A stretch of 8,404 bases of DNA, taken from assembly GCA_021812745.1 (NCBI GenBank), contig JAKAMS010000097.1, forward strand, positions 1 through 8,404. Direction: 5' to 3'. The translations under genes and the position numbers were made by a program. This stretch comes from Bacteroidota bacterium (GTDB taxonomy: Bacteria; Bacteroidota; Ignavibacteria; Ignavibacteriales; Melioribacteraceae). Of the stretch, positions 1 through 6,524 are shown piece after piece. The notes under the pieces are model-generated. The model did no database searches, had not been told where the DNA came from, and saw nothing but the letters and a program-made list of their open reading frames with translations. How positions within the stretch are numbered: position 1 is the first letter of the stretch; every line of letters begins with the position of its first letter.

Positions 1-290
1 AGAATGTCTGATTGCATACTGCGGTTAGTATTATCATGGTCGAACATTCCGGTTAACTGCATACGTGTTCTCATCCAGATAGAAGAAGAGTCGTCAATGG
101 AATATGAATTGATTCTTAGATTATTCAGTTCGTTAAAGAAATATGTCTCAGCGAAATAATTGTCCGGACTAAAATATGTGGAAAAAGTTAAGGGAGTTTC
201 ACTTTTCTTTAAGCTGTCTATTTTCGACTGGCTTAAAAGCGGGACGGTGAATATCAACAGCATTATAAAACTAAAAACGGCTCTCTTCAT
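1..290 (-). CDS. Secreted protein of unknown function, C-terminus missing at window edge
   Basis: An open frame runs from an ATG at 290 down to base 1 without a stop (96 full codons). The N-terminus, MKRAVFSFIMLLIFTVPLLS followed by QSK, is a clear Sec signal peptide: two basic residues, a hydrophobic core, and a probable cut near the LLS/QS junction. The mature part seen so far is polar and rich in Asn, Ser, Thr and Tyr, with stretches such as FSTYFSPDNYF and MRTRMQLTGMFDHDN. I recognise no family. The start is supported by a GGGGAG Shine-Dalgarno (plus-strand CTCCCC, 301-306) ten bases upstream. The ATG lies inside the end of the upstream acidic-protein gene, overlapping it by 20 nt in another frame, so the two are probably co-transcribed and translationally coupled. 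The product is likely periplasmic or surface-exposed. Confidence 0.75.
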   Translation of the reverse strand, partial: MKRAVFSFIMLLIFTVPLLSQSKIDSLKKSETPLTFSTYFSPDNYFAETYFFNELNNLRINSYSIDDSSSIWMRTRMQLTGMFDHDNTNRSMQSDI

Positions 291-789
291 CTTCGTCAAA
301 CTCCCCATCATCAAAAATATCTTTGTCTTCAAGATCAATCTCTTCGTCGTCAATTTTGTCCGGTTCAACATCATCGTCAAGATCATCTGTTCCTTCTTTT
401 TTCTCTGAAACATAAGCAGTCTCCGGTTGAGAAAAATAGCTGTCTTTAGAAGAATAGTTGTCGTCCATTCTATCCATAACTTGACCAAGCATTTCATCGG
501 TCAAATCTTCTTTCATCTCTTTCACATCAACTTTTTTATCTTCGTCAAGTTTTTCAAATCCCTTGTCAGTGCTTTTCCACATTTCGGTTAAATCTTTTTT
601 CTCGATTTTATTCAGATGAGAATTAATTTCTTTCTCAATCACTTTAAGATCGTTCTTGTCCCATGGACTTTCGGAATAGAGCTGTTCTTTAAGGTAATCC
701 CAAAAAGTTTTGCCTTTCTTTTCCGGTGAGGGAAGTTTTTTGAGAGAAGCTACAACTTCGGTTACAATTTTTTTTGTTGTCGTCGGCAC
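271..789 (-). CDS. Hypothetical cytosolic protein with a highly acidic C-terminal tail
   Basis: I do not recognise this 172-residue protein. It has no signal peptide or membrane segment. Residues about 1-110 look alpha-helical and charged (FWDYLKEQLYSESPWDKND, then a Lys/Glu-rich stretch with LTEMWKSTDKGFEKLDE). The tail is strikingly acidic and low in complexity: 25 of the last 46 residues are Asp or Glu. The frame remains open upstream to a TTG at 804, giving 177 residues. I prefer GTG at 789 because AAAGGT lies six bases before it; the TTG has only a weaker GGTG upstream. The gene overlaps the following secreted-protein gene by 20 nt, so they probably form an operon. Acidic tails of this kind can bind cations or basic proteins, or act as flexible linkers, but no function can be assigned here. 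Confidence 0.75.
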   Translation of the reverse strand: MPTTTKKIVTEVVASLKKLPSPEKKGKTFWDYLKEQLYSESPWDKNDLKVIEKEINSHLNKIEKKDLTEMWKSTDKGFEKLDEDKKVDVKEMKEDLTDEMLGQVMDRMDDNYSSKDSYFSQPETAYVSEKKEGTDDLDDDVEPDKIDDEEIDLEDKDIFDDGEFDEDEESRF

Positions 790-795
790 GGTTAC

Positions 796-801
796 ACCTT
801 T
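796..801 (-). promoter_or_regulatory. Shine-Dalgarno site favouring the GTG start at 789
   Basis: The minus strand reads AAAGGT, six bases before a GTG at 789-787. It falls inside the TTG-initiated version of the frame and is the best-spaced ribosome site here. This is why the shorter GTG start was chosen over TTG at 804. Confidence 0.5.
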
Positions 802-913
802 CAAATAATTACACCGATAAATTAATAAATTATAATAAAAGTAAATAAGCAGAAATTGCTCTTTCTTTTATAACTGAAAAATATTTTTGTTCCTGAACAA
901 TAAACTTTTTATA

Positions 914-921
914 TAATTTTG
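914..921 (+). promoter_or_regulatory. Possible Bacteroidota-type -7 promoter box
   Basis: TAATTTTG matches the TAnnTTTG -7 consensus of the Bacteroidota primary sigma factor. The nearest TTTG (886-889) lies 24 bases upstream, longer than usual for a -33 box, so this is a weak call. If used, transcription would start near 928 and run through the leader-like ORF towards the tRNA. Confidence 0.25.
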
Positions 922-1004
922 CCTACAAGGAATATTTGTTTGATTGCTGTTTCATAATTAGAACAAGCAGCAAGAAGTCAAAATATATTTTTTACGAGGG
1001 AACG

Positions 1005-1046
1005 ATGCAAACTAAAATAAAATTGTTTCTCCACATAGATTTTTAG
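1005..1046 (+). other. Leader-peptide-like mini ORF (13 codons)
   Basis: ATG at 1005 opens a 13-codon frame, MQTKIKLFLHIDF, ending in TAG at 1044-1046. A good GAGGG ribosome site (996-1000) lies four bases upstream. The left arm of a hairpin lies inside the ORF and the right arm starts at its stop codon, an arrangement that recalls attenuator leaders. No protein gene follows on this strand, only the tRNA. It may therefore be the fossil start of a lost gene or part of a small RNA. It is listed because of the strong ribosome site, not because translation is shown. Confidence 0.25.
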
Positions 1047-1053
1047 AAACAAT
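1022..1053 (+). other. 9-bp hairpin overlapping the mini ORF stop
   Basis: ATTGTTTCT (1022-1030) pairs perfectly with AGAAACAAT (1045-1053) across a 14-base loop. The stem is AT-rich and no T-tract follows it, so it is not a classical terminator. It could be a processing site or an RNA regulatory element. Confidence 0.35.
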
Positions 1054-1110
1054 ATCTAGTCGCTCTCATTATAAAAATTCCTAAATTATAGATAGAAAAA
1101 TAATTTTTTT

Positions 1111-1182
1111 GCCCCCATAGCTCAGTGGATAGAGCAGTGGCCTCCGGAGCCATGCGCGCAGGTTCGACTCCTGCTGGGGGTA
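1111..1182 (+). tRNA. tRNA-Arg (anticodon CCG)
   Basis: A full cloverleaf can be folded. The acceptor stem pairs GCCCCCA (1111-1117) with TGGGGGT (1175-1181), giving a G-U first pair. The D arm pairs GCTC (1120-1123) with GAGC (1132-1135). The anticodon stem pairs GTGGC (1137-1141) with GCCAT (1149-1153) around the loop CTCCGGA, whose anticodon CCG sits at 1144-1146 and reads CGG arginine codons. The T arm pairs GCAGG (1158-1162) with CCTGC (1170-1174) around TTCGACT. The discriminator base is A1182. The 3' CCA is not encoded (CGA follows) and must be added by a nucleotidyltransferase. Confidence 0.95.
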
Positions 1183-1204
1183 CGATGAACGTGAGAGAGC
1201 CTGT

Positions 1205-1221
1205 CCCGAACTTGTTTCGGG
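1205..1221. repeat. Small palindromic intergenic hairpin
   Basis: CCCGAA (1205-1210) and TTCGGG (1216-1221) form a 6-bp inverted repeat around CTTGT. It lies between the tRNA and the end of the convergent receptor gene. No T-tract follows on either strand, so it is more likely an interspersed palindromic repeat than a terminator. I see nothing else of note in 1183-1357. Confidence 0.45.
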
Positions 1222-1357
1222 TTGAAAGTTAAGACGCGAGAAGTAAGAAATGCATGAGCCGGAAGTGTACCCGTATTTGATGTAATCAATTTGAATAATA
1301 ATTTATCTATCACAAGAACATTCTAACTTTCTGTCGAAATAATTTATTAAATAACTT

Positions 1358-3880
1358 CTAAAAACTTAAACGCGCTTTCAAAGCCGCCATTCTTGGATAA
1401 CCGAAATGCGTTCCTCCAAATGTTGATTCGAATTTATACAGAAATGTTGAGTCAAATAAATTCAATATGCTGACAGATATTTCCAACGGTATAGAACTAA
1501 TGTTTCTAATATCATATCCAAGAGCAACATCTACAATCGTACGCGGTTTTAATGATTTATCTGGCGAGCCTGGTTTTTCGGGAGTAAGTGAAAGAAGGTT
1601 TATAACTTCATCGGAATAACCGCGTCTCTTTAATTCGGAAACCGAGGCAGCTTCATCCAAACCGACGCCATTTTTATCTGTCAGATCAAAAGGCAAACCT
1701 GAATCGAACCGTGTATTTATGTTTGCAAAAAAACCGCCGGGATGTTTGTAAGTTAAATTTAATACCGCTGTAAAAAGTTGATTATGTTCTGTAGGAAAAA
1801 TGTCTTCACCTGCAAACGGATGCGAATAGTTCTGCCCCTCTTCACCTAAAATCAAACCGGCTTCTATTGGTGAGGAGCCATCTTCAGGCTTTAGACCAAG
1901 CGAAACGCTAGAGCTGAACGAAAGCCAGCCCGAAAAATTATTCCAGTTATGTAAGCGTGTTCTGAATTCTCCACCTGCGGCGATTCCATTCTTCAAATTT
2001 ACCGGAAATATAATGCCGCTGTTTCCTAGCTCAACCTTCACCAAAAAATTATTTATAAATTTTGAATACCCGGTTAATTCTAAATCAATGTTGTCATTAA
2101 GGCGGTAAGCGCCGCCAATTTCAATTACGTGCGCGCGTTCACTTTTCACAACGTTAGATGTTTGACCCTGTTCCGAGCCTGTTAAGATTCTGGCTTCATT
2201 GGAACTTGAGACAAGAATATTTTCAATCGGCGCTTCCATAAAAATATAATTGTAGGAAGCATGTAGAATTAGTTTTTCGTTTGCGCTGTATGTAGCCGAC
2301 AGTCTTGGAGAAATTCCGGTTTCGGAATTAAATAAATTGAATTGATCGAACCGTAAGCCTGCGTTAATAGTCCACTTTTCGTTTAGCGCGAATTGATCCT
2401 GCGCGTATACTGATAATCTGTAACCGTTTTTTGATTGATCAACAAGAAATGGTTTCCCGCCCTGTGTTATGTCGTAAGGTTTATATCTAATATCACCGCC
2501 GGGCAAACTCGAATCGGAAAGCTGTGGGTTGGTTACAGCAAAAGTAAAAAATTCTTTTAATGGAAAAAGTTCGCCGCTGACTCCAGCTTTAAAAATATGA
2601 TGCGTGGAATACCAATTCCGGTTCGAAGAAAATTCTATTTGAATGCCGTTGTTCTCATTAATTCTTTCCGCACCGATGAACATCTTTTCGTTTTGGCTAA
2701 TTGCTTTGTCGTAGTCTGCTGCCGAATTTAAACGGCTGATTCCGCCGGAACTAAAATCCATTTTTGCAAACCGTCTGTAAATCAATGCGCTGAGTAAACT
2801 TTTATCATCTATATTAATATTTAACCGCGAGCCAATCATATAGTCTTCTAATTTCTGCCGTTGATCTTGAATTGAAGATGCGGCGAAGTTCGGAATTTCA
2901 AACTCTGTGCTGTTTACAGTTCCTAAAAAATGAAGATCAACGGACGAGCTTAAAATAAAATCTGCTTTGCCGAAGTAAGAAAGATTTTTGCCGGAACTAT
3001 GATCCGGTTGAGGGCTGGAGATTGGATCGAGATATCTATCCGATGAAGAGTAATTTACGGAACCAAAAAGTGCCGCGTTCTCATTTAATGATCCGCCCAG
3101 TTCTACTCCGTCATCTTTTGAATTAAATGTTCCGATGCTTGAATACGCGTCCGCTGTTAATTTCTTGTCGAATCCGGATTTGGTGGTTACAGATAAAATT
3201 GCTGCGTTTGCAATTCCATATTCCGCGTTGAAATTTCCAGTTTGGAGATCAACCGATTTAATTATATTGGCATTAAATAAGCTCGAATAAATTCTGGTCA
3301 TATTTCCTGTAACGGGAATTCCGTCAATTATATATTGAAGCTGAGCGTCTTCTCCGCGGACATGCATGCGCCCGTCTTCGTCCGGAACAACACCCGGAGT
3401 TGAGAGTATCACAGACTCGATTTTTTTTGAAGAGGAGAGAGCAGGAAAATTTTCAATCGTAGTTTGAGTTAATATTGTCTTTGAAGAAGCTAATGATTTG
3501 TCAAGCCCGGCATTTCCGGAAACAATAACTGCTTTCATTTGAAACGTCTTTATCGAATCTATAATTACTTTTACCGGAACAGTTGAATTTACAACCACCC
3601 TTTTTGTGGCAAATAATTCGTCACTGTTCAGCAAATAAATATCATAAGTTGCAAAAGGAATATTGCGGAAAATAAAACTGCCGTCCTTTTTAGGTGCCGT
3701 TTCCTGAAGTATAGTCTGTGAACTTACTTCAATTAGTTTGATTACAATATTATCTTCCAATTTAAGATGCTCTCCGGGAATAGAGCCTAAAATTGTTCCA
3801 TTTGATGTTTGTGCGGAGATAATATTAAGAGCAAAAAGTATAAGCGGTAGGAAGGATAATTTTTTCAAGGCAAGTCTCAA
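1358..3880 (-). CDS. TonB-dependent outer-membrane receptor with CarboxypepD_reg-like domain
   Basis: This 840-residue protein is an outer-membrane active transporter that would take up a large substrate using TonB-ExbBD energy. The signal peptide occupies residues 1-23 (cleavage after IISA, before QTS). A CarboxypepD_reg-like beta domain spans about 27-110 (KKDGSFIFRNIPFATYDIYL). A TonB-box-like KAVIVSG sits at 116-122. The plug domain runs about 135-236, with VRGEDAQLQYIIDGIPV and the stretch around SVDLQTGNFNAEYG. The beta-barrel fills the rest and ends in Phe (ALKARLSF), as expected for BAM recognition. The start is TTG at 3880: an in-frame stop lies two codons upstream, and no ATG occurs before the mature region; TTG at 3868 is the alternative. 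The Shine-Dalgarno is poor. The gene is divergent from the S9 peptidase, which hints at peptide import, but the substrate cannot be read from sequence. No SusD-like partner is in the window. Confidence 0.92.
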   Translation of the reverse strand: MRLALKKLSFLPLILFALNIISAQTSNGTILGSIPGEHLKLEDNIVIKLIEVSSQTILQETAPKKDGSFIFRNIPFATYDIYLLNSDELFATKRVVVNSTVPVKVIIDSIKTFQMKAVIVSGNAGLDKSLASSKTILTQTTIENFPALSSSKKIESVILSTPGVVPDEDGRMHVRGEDAQLQYIIDGIPVTGNMTRIYSSLFNANIIKSVDLQTGNFNAEYGIANAAILSVTTKSGFDKKLTADAYSSIGTFNSKDDGVELGGSLNENAALFGSVNYSSSDRYLDPISSPQPDHSSGKNLSYFGKADFILSSSVDLHFLGTVNSTEFEIPNFAASSIQDQRQKLEDYMIGSRLNINIDDKSLLSALIYRRFAKMDFSSGGISRLNSAADYDKAISQNEKMFIGAERINENNGIQIEFSSNRNWYSTHHIFKAGVSGELFPLKEFFTFAVTNPQLSDSSLPGGDIRYKPYDITQGGKPFLVDQSKNGYRLSVYAQDQFALNEKWTINAGLRFDQFNLFNSETGISPRLSATYSANEKLILHASYNYIFMEAPIENILVSSSNEARILTGSEQGQTSNVVKSERAHVIEIGGAYRLNDNIDLELTGYSKFINNFLVKVELGNSGIIFPVNLKNGIAAGGEFRTRLHNWNNFSGWLSFSSSVSLGLKPEDGSSPIEAGLILGEEGQNYSHPFAGEDIFPTEHNQLFTAVLNLTYKHPGGFFANINTRFDSGLPFDLTDKNGVGLDEAASVSELKRRGYSDEVINLLSLTPEKPGSPDKSLKPRTIVDVALGYDIRNISSIPLEISVSILNLFDSTFLYKFESTFGGTHFGYPRMAALKARLSF

Positions 3881-3904
3881 TTCTTATTTTTTAAAATTTT
3901 TTAG

Positions 3905-3991
3905 CCAATCCATTTGAACCGGCGGCAAAAATATAAAATAGATTTAATTATTCATAACCGGCTTGGCTGATCAAACTTCAAATGGAGTTGG
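3905..3991. repeat. Inverted repeat in the divergent promoter region
   Basis: CCAATCCATTTGAA (3905-3918) is matched in reverse complement by TTCAAATGGAGTTGG (3977-3991), with one extra G. Shorter matches such as TTAGCC/GGCTGA and two AACCGGC copies lie between or beside the arms. The arms flank the predicted -7 box of the receptor gene. They could be operator half-sites, an RNA stem in the receptor leader, or the remains of an inserted element. Confidence 0.45.
3926..3933 (-). promoter_or_regulatory. Candidate -7 box for the TonB-dependent receptor
   Basis: The minus strand reads TATTTTTG, which fits TAnnTTTG. Transcription would begin about seven bases downstream, near 3919, leaving a leader of about 40 bases before the TTG start. 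No convincing -33 TTTG is seen at the usual distance. Confidence 0.35.
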
Positions 3992-4004
3992 TTGTGATTC
4001 ATAC

Positions 4005-4032
4005 TTGAATTTGATTGTTAAAATTAATTTTG
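4005..4032 (+). promoter_or_regulatory. Candidate promoter for the S9 peptidase
   Basis: TAATTTTG (4025-4032) matches the Bacteroidota -7 consensus TAnnTTTG, and a TTG (4005-4007) lies 17 bases upstream as a possible -33 element. Transcription would start near 4039, giving a leader of about 67 bases. The leader contains two direct copies of ATCTGGT (4069-4075 and 4093-4099), the second just before the start codon. Confidence 0.35.
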
Positions 4033-4105
4033 AGCCGGCGCTTATTTATCTGAAAATATATATTTTTTATCTGGTGAATAATTTTATAAATAATCTGGTA
4101 AAAAA

Positions 4106-6358
4106 ATGATGACAGCTAAAAAACACTTTTTTCTGATAATGTTTCTATTTATCGGATCACTAACCGCACAAGAAGTTGATAAATCATTATTAACGGTTGA
4201 TAGAATCTTCAACAGTCCGGAATTTATGGGCGAGCGCTTTGGACCAGCCCGCTTTATAGAAGATGGGAAATATTATACAACTCTTGAATCATCTAAAGAT
4301 GTGCCCGGCGGAAGAGATATAGTTAAGTACGACACCGAAACCGGAGCGAGAGAAATTATGGTTTCCGCTAAACTTTTAATTCCCGAAGGACAGACTAAAC
4401 CATTGTCAATAAGTAATTACATCTGGTCGCCAAAGAGTGATATGTTGATGATCTTTACGAATACAGCACGAGTGTGGCGTCAAAATACAAAAGGTGATTA
4501 CTATGTTCTGAATCTTAAATCAGGTAAGCTTCAAAAAATGGGAGGCGATGCAAAACCGTCAACTTTGATGTTTGCAAAATTTTCACCGGACGAAAAAATG
4601 GTTGGTTATGTTCGTGAGCATAACGTTTATGTAGAAAATCTATCGGACGGAAAAATCACTCAGCTAACATTTGACGGCTCGACAACAATCATCAACGGAA
4701 CATTCGATTGGGTTTATGAAGAAGAACTCGATCTGCGCGACGGATTCAGATGGAGCCCGGACAGCAAATCAATTGCTTATTGGCAGCTTGACGCGTCCGG
4801 TATCGGGGTGTTTTTTATGATCAACAATACCGATTCACTTTATTCTAAAATTATTTCGGTTCAATATCCAAAAGCTGGGACAACAAATTCCGCCGGAAAA
4901 GTTGGAGTTGTAAGTGTTGCCGGAGGAGCTACAGTCTGGATGAAAGTCCCGGGTGACCCACGCAACAACTATATAGCGCGGATGGATTGGGCTGCCAACT
5001 CTGATGAAATTGTAATTCAGCATTTGAACCGTCTTCAAAATAGAAATGATGTTATGCTTGGAAATGCAAGTACCGGTGAGATGAAAACAATTCTCACGGA
5101 AACAGATGACGCGTGGATTGATATTAATGATGATATGAATTGGATGAACAACGGAAAGGAATTTACATGGGTGAGTGAACGGGATGGTTGGCGCCATTTA
5201 TATTTAATATCACGCGACGGGCAGAAAGTAAAACTTCTTACACCGGGTAAATATGATGTTATAGATGTACAAAGTATTGATGAAAAAGATGGTTGGGTTT
5301 ACTTTATGGCTTCGCCCGATAACGCCGCACAAAGATATTTATTTAGAGTTTCTCTAAACGGAAACGGAAAATTAGAACGCATTACACCGAAGGAATTCAG
5401 CGGAAGCAACAGCTACCAAATTTCCGACGGCGCCAATTATGCGATTCATTCTTTTTCATCATCGGACACTCCGCCAATAAGTAATTTGATTAAACTTCCC
5501 GAACACAAAATAATCAAGAGATTAGTTGAGAATAAAAAACTTGCTGAAAAAATTGAAGCATTAAAAAGAGTTCCGACTGAATTTTTTAAAGTTGATATTG
5601 GCGATGGCGTTAGCTTAGACGGCTGGATGATAAAGCCGCCTGATTTCGATCCTTCAAAAAAATATCCGGTTCTTTTTTATGTTTATACCGAACCGGCAGC
5701 TCAAACCGTTGTTGATAGATGGGGCGGAGCTCAATATTTATGGTATCTAATGTTTGCACAGCATGGTTATATAATAGTTAGCGTTGATAACAGGGGAACT
5801 CCCGCACCGCGCGGACGTGAATGGAGAAAATCAATTTATAAGAAAATTGGAATTCTAAATTCAGCAGATCAAGCTGCTGCCGCAAAGGCGCTTATGCTGA
5901 AATGGAATTTTATGGATCCCGATAGAATCGGCGTCTGGGGCTGGAGCGGCGGCGGTTCGGAAACTCTTCAACTTATGTTTAGATATCCGGATATTTATAA
6001 AACCGGAATGGCTGTTGCCGCAGTTAGTAATGAAAGATTTTATGATACAATATATCAAGAACGTTATATGGGATTGCCGTCAACTGTTGACAGCGTTTAC
6101 GAAAAATGTTCTGTCTATACAAATGCAAAAAATCTAAAAGGGAATCTTTTAATTGTTCATGGGACCGGTGACGATAACGTTCATTATCAAAATGCAGAGT
6201 TTGTTATCAACGAATTGATAAAATACAACAAGCCGTTTACAATGATGGCTTATCCCAACCGTTCTCACGGAATTTATGAAGGCGAAGGAACAACGCTTCA
6301 TCTTTATAATCTTCTTACCAGATATTTACATGATAATTTACCGGCTGGTGCAAAATAA
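4106..6358 (+). CDS. Secreted S9 family (DPP IV-like) prolyl oligopeptidase
   Basis: This 750-residue serine peptidase probably removes N-terminal dipeptides (commonly X-Pro) from peptides in the periplasm or outside the cell. The signal peptide is residues 1-21 (ending SLTA, before QEV). The DPPIV_N beta-propeller spans about 90-460 and contains DWVYEEELD (201-209), equivalent to the paired-Glu motif that holds the substrate amino group. The alpha/beta-hydrolase domain spans about 500-745: oxyanion Tyr527 in YVYTEP, nucleophile Ser614 in GWSGGG, Asp689 in HGTGDDNVH, and His721 in NRSHGI. The usual GWSYGG has Gly for Tyr here, a variant I believe also occurs in other bacterial S9 enzymes. Length matches the family. 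ATG at 4106 is followed at once by another ATG (4109); either could start, and no strong Shine-Dalgarno is present. A hairpin terminator follows. The gene is divergent from the TonB receptor. Confidence 0.93.
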   Translation: MMTAKKHFFLIMFLFIGSLTAQEVDKSLLTVDRIFNSPEFMGERFGPARFIEDGKYYTTLESSKDVPGGRDIVKYDTETGAREIMVSAKLLIPEGQTKPLSISNYIWSPKSDMLMIFTNTARVWRQNTKGDYYVLNLKSGKLQKMGGDAKPSTLMFAKFSPDEKMVGYVREHNVYVENLSDGKITQLTFDGSTTIINGTFDWVYEEELDLRDGFRWSPDSKSIAYWQLDASGIGVFFMINNTDSLYSKIISVQYPKAGTTNSAGKVGVVSVAGGATVWMKVPGDPRNNYIARMDWAANSDEIVIQHLNRLQNRNDVMLGNASTGEMKTILTETDDAWIDINDDMNWMNNGKEFTWVSERDGWRHLYLISRDGQKVKLLTPGKYDVIDVQSIDEKDGWVYFMASPDNAAQRYLFRVSLNGNGKLERITPKEFSGSNSYQISDGANYAIHSFSSSDTPPISNLIKLPEHKIIKRLVENKKLAEKIEALKRVPTEFFKVDIGDGVSLDGWMIKPPDFDPSKKYPVLFYVYTEPAAQTVVDRWGGAQYLWYLMFAQHGYIIVSVDNRGTPAPRGREWRKSIYKKIGILNSADQAAAAKALMLKWNFMDPDRIGVWGWSGGGSETLQLMFRYPDIYKTGMAVAAVSNERFYDTIYQERYMGLPSTVDSVYEKCSVYTNAKNLKGNLLIVHGTGDDNVHYQNAEFVINELIKYNKPFTMMAYPNRSHGIYEGEGTTLHLYNLLTRYLHDNLPAGAK

Positions 6359-6425
6359 ATTAGATTGGGTGAAGTCATCTTATAAATATTTTTGTCTTTA
6401 TATATTGTTGCATTTTCAAAATCAT

Positions 6426-6455
6426 AAAACGGCCTGCCATCAAGCAGGCCGTTTT
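6426..6455. terminator. Strong rho-independent-type terminator, probably bidirectional
   Basis: AAAACGGCCTGC (6426-6437) pairs perfectly over 12 bp with GCAGGCCGTTTT (6444-6455) around the loop CATCAA. The stem has a GC-rich core and ends in a four-T run, with the matching four-A run on the other side, so it could work in either direction. It begins 67 bases after the S9 stop codon. Confidence 0.8.
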
Positions 6456-6465
6456 CATTAGGGCC

Positions 6466-6493
6466 TGTCATGTTGAGCGAAGACGAAACATGA
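6466..6493 (+). repeat. REP-like palindrome, copy 1
   Basis: TCATGTT (6468-6474) pairs with AACATGA (6487-6493) around the loop GAGCGAAGACGA. The core GAGCGAAGnCGA is shared with the palindrome at 6525-6572 on the opposite strand, so the two form an inverted pair like a REP doublet. I recall similar GTCATnnnGAGCGAAG hairpins scattered in Bacteroidota and Ignavibacteria intergenic regions, but copy number cannot be judged here. Confidence 0.6.
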
Positions 6494-6524
6494 ATGATTA
6501 GTAAAGCGACCGAAACTACATTGT

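Larger units (their letters stand above)
805..1110. other. AT-rich intergenic region between the acidic-protein gene and tRNA-Arg
   Basis: No credible gene of normal length is seen on either strand. On the minus strand a TATAAT hexamer (plus-strand ATTATA, 829-834) could be the -10 box of the acidic-protein operon, but no good -35 is present. On the plus strand there is a TAnnTTTG-type box at 914-921 and an imperfect stem formed by TTGCTG (944-949) and CAGCAA (968-973). A 13-codon leader-like ORF with its own ribosome site and a 9-bp hairpin follow. The T-rich run just before the tRNA carries no clear promoter. Confidence 0.6.

Noticed and set aside
160..408. Plus-strand 82-codon frame
   Set aside because: It lies opposite the overlapping minus-strand gene pair (1-290 and 271-789), which has good ribosome sites and a signal peptide. 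Its composition is a typical shadow of acidic-codon sequence.
1122..1313. Minus-strand 63-codon frame
   Set aside because: It runs antisense through the tRNA-Arg gene and its Arg/His/Ser-rich peptide comes from the tRNA sequence.
1183..1357. Possible phage or island attachment site after the tRNA
   Set aside because: No repeat of the tRNA 3' end, integrase or other mobile gene is present in the window.
4835..5197. Minus-strand 120-codon frame
   Set aside because: It is antisense inside the S9 peptidase propeller, with no ribosome site or recognisable domain.
5861..6058. Minus-strand 65-codon frame
   Set aside because: It is antisense across the catalytic Ser region of the S9 peptidase; a shadow of a conserved coding stretch.
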